A DNA stretch of 64,000 nt, taken from the NCBI GenBank assembly GCA_025024175.1, contig QCXZ01000064.1:53031325-53095324 (forward strand), given 5' to 3'. This stretch comes from Rhyzopertha dominica. Its lineage: Eukaryota; Arthropoda; Insecta; Coleoptera; Bostrichidae. A program made the position numbers and the translations under genes. Each line of letters starts with the position of its first letter. Position 1 is the first letter of the stretch. Shown here piece by piece: positions 58,147 to 64,000 of the stretch. The notes under the pieces are model-generated. The model worked only from the letters and a program-made list of their open reading frames with translations, was not told the DNA's origin and searched no databases.

Positions 58147-59525
58147 TATAATAACTTTTTCATTCAGAAACTGACTCAATATAGTTTAATTTTTTCAACT
58201 GTTTTATTGAGGCATTTATTTCATGCATAAAATTTTATACGAAAATACGTATGGGATAAGTATGATTTACTTTTTAGTGTGAACCTTACAAGGTTAGACA
58301 ATACCACGGTTATTCTGTTCAATATCCATCTATTGTTAAACACAGACTGTTTGTATCCAGTAATCCAGCACCGTGTACGCGTAAGCTAGCCAATCAGAGC
58401 GCGCGTTTTCTCTTACCGGGTCTAACGCTGGAGATCTGTGAATACGCAGCCCGGATAGTAATTAGGCAGGAAGCCGACACAGATTCCCAGACGGGGGAGT
58501 ATTACGAAGCGAAAGAAATCCGGATCGTGGTGGGCTGCAAAAGAGACAGGTGTGTTTTAGGAGCTGTAAATCCAAAATCCTCCGGGCGCGACCTGGCGTG
58601 CCCGACGATCGAAACATGCGAGGTAGAGCTGCAATTCATCAAGCTTTCGCGCTTGGTTTACACAAATGTCAGTTTCATTAGCCAAAATGTAAATGGACTT
58701 TACAGGGCCAGTAAGACATCTCTATTGACAGGGTAGCGGACAAAATCAGGCATTTTTCCTACTTTATTAAAGATGGATTTATACGACCACAACTACTAAA
58801 GACGTTTCTCAGTTAACATTATTTTGACTACTGCTCATCTTTATCGTAGTTGCAATAGTACAGTTGCTAAAGCTTTCGTAGAATTTGAATGACTTACACA
58901 GCCCTGTAATGTTTTACTTATAATCTGAACACAAGGTTTAATAAAGCTAAATGTATCAAAAAGAAACCATTTAATAATCTCAGAAACTTGCATTGTGTTA
59001 TTTGAAACAAGTTATTAGTGTGTTTTGAAAACAAGGTTCTGTTAATCAATAGACAAAGTCCTGTGTAACATTTCTCTTAACTTCAACAACTGTAAATTTG
59101 GTACTTATGATTCTGTTGCAATTTGAAGGTGATTCAATTATTTTCACTTTTATTTGCATTTTTTCTATTACTGCAAAATGCCTATCGTACGGGAGAAAAC
59201 CGTGGTATCGTAGCGGAAAAAATGTTAGATGTTATGAAACATATCACCCCCAAGGTGCTATTTTATATTATTATTTTGCATACAATTACGCTCGTGCCTG
59301 CACCACCTGCAGCTCGGGAAAAAAGTCCCGATCGCGCACATATGTTGGCGCCGTCCTACTACTTCGATAACCCCACTCTAATCTAGACCGTGATTCGACC
59401 CCACTCTAATCTGGGCCGCCAAAAATGCATAAAAATAGCGGCGCTAGGGCCGCGACTTGACTTGAGATCTCTTTGAGGTTTCGACCACTTCTCCAAAGCT
59501 ATTGCCGTATTGTACTTACTGCCTG
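58147..59525. other. no supported gene
   Basis: Short plus-strand ORFs at 58527-58736 and two overlapping ones at 59098-59386 (with a hydrophobic start) lack motifs. CCCCACTCTAATCT occurs twice 31 bp apart (59371 and 59399). GC content rises from about 59200 towards the minisatellite. Confidence 0.35.
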
Positions 59526-60037
59526 CTGACGCTAATCCTCTCGGGAACAGGTGACCCTGTGGTTGTCCAATATCGACATAGCTTTTCCAGCTTTGTGAGC
59601 TAGGGAACGTTTGAATCTATCACCTGCTGACGCTAAGTCTCTTGCAGACTGGGTGACCCTGTGGTAGATTGAATCGAAGCCCAGCTCGAACTCTCCGAGT
59701 TAAGTAACGTTTTGCAGCTATCACCTGCTGACGCTACGTCCCCTGTGGACGAGGTGACCTTGTGGTAGTTCAATTCGAAAGCGAGCTCGCTCCCTCTGGT
59801 AACTCCCATTTCTGACACTAGGTCCTCCGTGGACCAGGTGACCCCTGGGCAAGTGCCAGTCCTAATTGTCCTAGGTAACCTCCATTGCTGACGCTAAGTC
59901 CTGCGTGGACTGGGTGACCCCTGGAGAATTACCTATCCTAGTTCTAACCTGGTACTCCATTGCTGACGCTAAGTCCTCCGTGGACTAGGTGACCTCTGGA
60001 AAGCACCTATCCGCCTCTTAACAGTTAGTGGCGAGGT
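59526..60037. repeat. GC-rich minisatellite, six diverged units
   Basis: The word CTGACGCTAAGTCC (or a variant) starts at 59526, 59627, 59728, 59812, 59888 and 59963. Each is followed by a short hairpin (GTCC...GGAC) and GGTGACC. The period is 101 bp for the first two intervals, then 84, 76 and 75 bp, so the array switches unit length while keeping the ~40-bp core. The last unit runs out near 60037. It is not in a constant open frame. Confidence 0.85.
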
Positions 60038-61094
60038 CACCATCCGTAAGCAGCACAACAAAGACGGCGCTCCGTAACCATAGCGGATCGCCCCACCCGA
60101 ATGAAGCGCGCCGCTCACTCGCATCCTACGACAGGCCCACGGCGACGGTGCCGCCGTACCGAGCCGGAACCTTCCACGACGGCTACCGAGCTGGGGGATG
60201 TCACGAGGGCTTGCGAGAGACGCTAGGTAACAATCTCCTCGTAAAAATCTTTGTATATGTGTATTTGCTTTATGAACTTATTTATTATTTGTTCAGTAAT
60301 GTAATTTATGCTAATTCCCTATTCACTTGCCCTATTTTGTGTATTGGTATCGATCTTCATATGTATCAGGCCACTACAGGCTTTATTTGGCGTGACTTTT
60401 CGTTGGGAATGCCTCTAGCAGAGATCAAAGGCTGTTAGGCTACCAAGAATGTCCTACAACGTGGGTGCTCTCGAAGCCCGAAAGGTTTCACCGAGAGACA
60501 GTGGTGATGTGCTCCTTCAAACTCTAGGCTGGGCGTTGCGAGCATAGCGTCTCCACGTACCAAAAAGCCGAGGCATCATTTACTGCAGGATATGGAATTT
60601 TAGCTCTAGGTTATTGCCTTCGAGAACCACGCTGAATAAGTCATACAAGGCTGTCGTTATTGTATATGTTTCCCCCATGTATTATGTGTATGTGTATATA
60701 CCTGTTCTGTTTTGTTTGTGCTCTTATGTTTGTTTCGATATTTACCCTTGTTTGCCTGTGATGTATTGCTTACGTTAATCCCTGTCTCGTCACTTGTTTC
60801 TGATAATTTCCTTACAGCTTAATTATACAATCTCTCTACAGCGACAACAATTACTACTGGTCAATGTAGTTCTACCACTGACCACTAATTAAACAATTCT
60901 GTTTGTTTCTCAGGCACATACAGGTCCCTGCTACATACTTGGCCTTTTCGAGGAGCCTCCTCCAACAATTTATGACGCAATAACTTATTTTTCATAGTTA
61001 AATATAACATATATTTACTATGTAAAGACTGGAGCCTTTACTGCGGTTTTTCTCCAGTCTATTGTAGCACTCCGCAGTTTTTCGGTGCAAAATA

Positions 61095-61097
<3 letters not shown>
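60038..61097. other. GC-rich patch then unrecognised DNA
   Basis: From 60038 to about 60235 a GC-rich open frame (in the ORF 60028-60438) runs to GAGACGCTAGGTAACAA, where a splice donor could lie. The frame becomes AT-rich and hydrophobic afterwards. It may be an exon or part of the same repeat unit as the minisatellite, and I cannot decide. 60440-61097 shows nothing recognised. Confidence 0.25.

Positions 61098-61160
<63 letters not shown>
61098..61160. repeat. (AT)n microsatellite, left
   Basis: An uninterrupted TA/AT run of about 63 bp directly abuts the left arm of the palindrome at 61161. Confidence 0.95.
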
Positions 61161-61164
<4 letters not shown>

Positions 61165-61393
61165 AAACAGGTTTCCGGGATTGGCTCCGCGTTGTCATTG
61201 GTTGGTTCTCCTCTGAACCTTGGAATCGACGACGTTTCGGCACGATCTCACGTACCATCTTCAGGTCTTCTTGCTGCTGATCTCGCTGCTGCTGCTCTGC
61301 TCCGTGTCACACGGCTTGAACTCGTCGATTCCAAGGTTCAGAGGAGAACCAACCAATGACAACGCGGAGCCAATCCCGGAAACCTGTTTCATC
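61161..61393. repeat. 72-bp perfect inverted repeat with PLE-type hairpin in the spacer
   Basis: The arms 61161-61232 and 61322-61393 are exact reverse complements over 72 bp (starting GATGAAACAGGTTTCCGGGA). The 89-bp spacer begins with GACGTTTCGG, a hairpin GGCACG/CGTACC, and ATCTTCAG (61231-61264). On the minus strand this is CUGAAGA, U, a six-pair stem GGUACG/CGUGCC, GAAA, CGUC. The same layout marks PLE termini, and this is the least decayed example in the window. Arm identity of 100% implies recent origin or active homogenisation. Confidence 0.85.
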
Positions 61394-61422
61394 ATACAAC
61401 GCCCGCGGAAACCTTAAGCAGA

Positions 61423-61428
<6 letters not shown>

Positions 61429-61494
<66 letters not shown>
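61429..61494. repeat. (AT)n microsatellite, right
   Basis: A ~66-bp AT run lies 35 bp beyond the right arm of the palindrome, separated by ATACAACGCCCGCGG and neighbouring bases. Confidence 0.95.
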
Positions 61495-61497
<3 letters not shown>

Positions 61498-61782
61498 ACA
61501 CCGAATTATGTGTTTTTGTTTACGTTTCCGTTACAGAGCTTCATATCGAACTAATTAAAACACAACGTAATTTTTGGGCCCTACTAAAGAACTAGACGAT
61601 CACATTTATAAAGTAACTTACTCATACTATTATGAGCTTTCTAAATTTAAATACATGGCCTGGGTAGGTTATGTAACAGTTATAAACTTTTCATTAAGTA
61701 CCGCGGTATGGTATACTTCAGCATATGCTGGCTATGATGTTGGCCTCTTAATCCATCGGTAAACAAGTATAGCTTTCTGATA

Positions 61783-62510
61783 TTGCTAATAATGTACATG
61801 GACGAGACATATATCCATGCATCCCATATCCATTTGAAATCTTTGAGCGATGGTAAAAACGATTTTTTGCGCCAACTTGTGTCTAAGGACCAAAGGCTAA
61901 TTATTTTAAGCGCAGGGAACAGAAATGGATTGATACCAAATTTTTACCTGAGATTCAAGTCGCAAAGTAAAACTGGTTAATGATTAGCGCAGTAAAATGA
62001 ACTCCCAAAACTAAAAAAAAAATGGGTGGAGCAAAAATTGTTACCAAATTTTCCACAAAGTGTGTTGGTGATCGATAATGCGCCTTACCATAAGGTGGAA
62101 GTCGAAAAGTGCCCTAATATGTATGCAAGGAAGGAATAAATGATGGAATGGTTGCGAAAAAGGAATATTTCATTTTTACCGAGTATGTTAAAGGTCGTGT
62201 TGTATGCGTTGATTAAACTGCATAAACCCCGTTCCAAACATACGTCATTGACAAGTTACTAAATGACAAGGGCCACGATGTTCTCCGACTTCCACCCTAT
62301 CACCAAGACTTAAACCCTATTGAGATGGTTTGGGCTGCAATGGAGCACTGTTGCATACAGAAATGTAGTCTTCAGTTTGGACAAAGTCGAATTGCTATGT
62401 GATGAATTTTTTAATACATTTGCTGCACAAGATTAGAAATCATACTGCCAACATGCCAAAACAGCTGAAGATTTTTTGCTGCTAAGGAGCCTTTACCGGA
62501 CTCTATATGT
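61783..62510 (+). pseudogene. IS630-like DDE transposase, decayed
   Basis: The first segment (61783-61980) reads MYMDETYIHASH (first catalytic Asp, ~61794) and then LIILSAGNRNGLIPN and FKSQSKTG. After a stop, translation resumes with LLPNFPQSVLVIDNAPYHKV (second Asp, ~62074), KE.MMEWLRKRNISF and LYALIKLHKPR. A frameshift near 62240 leads to YVIDKLLNDKGHDVLRLPPY, then DLNPIEMVW with the catalytic Glu (~62320). More stops follow. The DNAPYH and NPIE words and a long second-to-third spacing match a DD-E family found in many insect genomes. The upstream DNA-binding part was not found. Confidence 0.85.
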
Positions 62511-64000
62511 GACAGTATAAAAATCCGTTTTCAAACCTTTACTTTACGAATATGCCTGGTAGCACTTAAGCCATTGTTCTGCCAGGCAAAATATAAACCG
62601 CTGGTATGAACCAGTACAATGAGACATTTCTTGAGTATAACCAAAAGAAAGAAAAAGCTCGGCTATTATTCCTGACCCACAGTAATAATTAGCTACAGAT
62701 TCTGCCTGTTTTTCCTTTTTTGTAGGCGTTTTAAACGCAAACAGTTGCTCTGATTTCTACATGCAGTACGCAGAGTCTGCCTAGATTGACTTTATATCCT
62801 ATAATCGAGAAAAGAAACCGAAACCCTAAAGGCCGGAGCTGGCGCTTGTTTCCCCATAATTTATAAATACAGAAGTTGGCTAAGGTTTCTCTTTCCTGCG
62901 GCAACAGCCTAGTTTAAAAGGCCATAAATCATCCGATACGGCGGAGAAGATGGAAAAGTTTAACGAACACCTCACAGGCTGTCGCACTGGTTCTGCGTAA
63001 TCACTTAGAGCTGTTTTATTTGCATGCTTAAATTGTTAAAGTTTTCGAGTCTCTGTACTCAACAGAAACTAATAATTTTTTTGTACGAAAAACACTACAG
63101 CTAAGCAACACACTTAATAGCCACGAAACTAACATTTACATTTGTCGCAGTGGACCAAAGTTTTCTCGATTTACATAAAGTGAAGGTAATTAGGGTTGTA
63201 TTCAACTGCGGTGTAAGGGAGTAAGTTCAGCGAACTTTCAGTTTGGCGCACTCTTCTGCTCGACTGAAGTACAATGCTTTTTTCAGAAAGAAAGCAAACA
63301 GTTGTCAAGGACTAAAAAGCAGAGGTTAATGTTTCTTGCATATTGCAGGTGAAGGATAGCTAAAAATTCACCCTTATTTTGTGTTTCTTTTAAAACGTGG
63401 CTGAAGCAATAGCTAGGTTGACTTGCTTGCTTTTGGACACAATTCAGTGTTTCTTTTTTTTAGACAACCGTTTAACAAGTTTTCAGTATATAAAACAAAC
63501 ATTAAATATGATTGTTTATCGTTAGCACAAACGTAACCAAATAATAAAAAAACATATTCAATTACGGTAAAAAGTACATGATTCATGAAAATACATCCTC
63601 TTATCCTCAGCTAATATGGCTAAGTAAAAGTCTGAGAAATCAGTTAAGCGGATTACAAAAAGGTCAATTTACATATTATATAAATCACGAAAATTCAAAT
63701 AACAAAATGAAAGTTAGCATTATCGAAAGGCAAGCACAGCAGTGTCTAGACTAGCAAGCAACAGCTTACACCAAGTGTCTCCGCAACTCCTAATATGTTT
63801 CTTATAACGTTTTTGCAACAAATTTTAATTCCGTACTAGCATGGCATTAATAAAGTGGCTTCATGCGCTTCACACACATTATTAATATTAATACCAAGCC
63901 TACCGTAATTATTTTTAGTTAAAAAGTGCTATACCAGTAGATTTGCTACTTCTGAATATAACATATATTTTCTAAGATTCATGTTAGTAATTACTCTAAG
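62511..64000. other. no recognised feature
   Basis: This is AT-rich DNA with no ORF or repeat that I can connect to anything else in the window. Confidence 0.4.

Noticed and set aside
61356..61595. ORF with a long Ile-Tyr repeat
   Set aside because: The repeat is a translation of the (AT)n microsatellite.
1..64000. CRISPR array or prokaryotic operon
   Set aside because: No regularly spaced identical short repeats with unique spacers and no dense co-directional genes; the content is eukaryotic transposons.

Overview
The window looks like arthropod, probably insect, nuclear DNA. It is AT-rich, has scattered single-base ambiguities (N), shows no operon-like gene packing, and holds remnants of the transposon families common in insect genomes: mariner, hAT, IS630-like, Penelope-like (PLE) and Jockey/CR1-type elements. 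I found no host gene I can defend. The only intact long coding sequence from a known family is a mariner transposase. The window is a mosaic of transposable elements of different ages in unrecognised AT-rich DNA.

Layout. 0-11 kb: a hAT-like terminus (~404), a 387-bp TA-flanked MITE (1833-2219), a PLE-type inverted repeat (3151-3271), the first copy of a ~0.8-kb dispersed repeat (5726-6604), and MITEs at 6632-6752 and 10603-10959. 12-21 kb: a 1.5-kb foldback element that is almost one giant palindrome (12219-13734), a dead PLE with RT and GIY-YIG endonuclease (13880-15020), a hammerhead-bearing repeat with 15-bp target duplications (17763-18017), and a frameshifted, internally deleted non-LTR retrotransposon (18755-20981). 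21-32 kb: second copies of the MITE and the 0.8-kb repeat, a decayed mariner (27900-28450), a hAT element with an 8-bp TSD (28692-29945) that carries a nested hammerhead repeat, and another hammerhead copy at 31062. 37-46 kb: the complete mariner (37497-38828), PLE-associated structured repeats (40163-40375, 41757-41935, 43741-43839), a tRNA-like SINE candidate (43260-43597), a small non-LTR fragment, and a truncated hammerhead repeat (46142-46229). 50-64 kb: a TIR element (50431-51980), a hAT zinc-finger remnant, a dead DD41D mariner (52991-54420), a non-autonomous hAT (54583-56046), a fifth hammerhead repeat (57904-58134), a GC-rich minisatellite (59526-60037), a 72-bp perfect palindrome between AT microsatellites (61161-61393), and a dead IS630-like transposase.

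The most interesting signal is a family of short repeats (full length about 230-255 bp, at least five copies) that encode a type I hammerhead ribozyme. The copies have a constant 3' end (ATGCATTTTA), variable 5' truncation, 11-15 bp target-site duplications and compensatory changes in stems. This resembles the retrozymes known from plants and invertebrates, which are thought to be mobilised by PLE-type machinery. The same window also holds a PLE coding remnant and five PLE-style hairpin motifs (GACGTTTCG ... TCTTCAG) that themselves resemble hammerhead cores.
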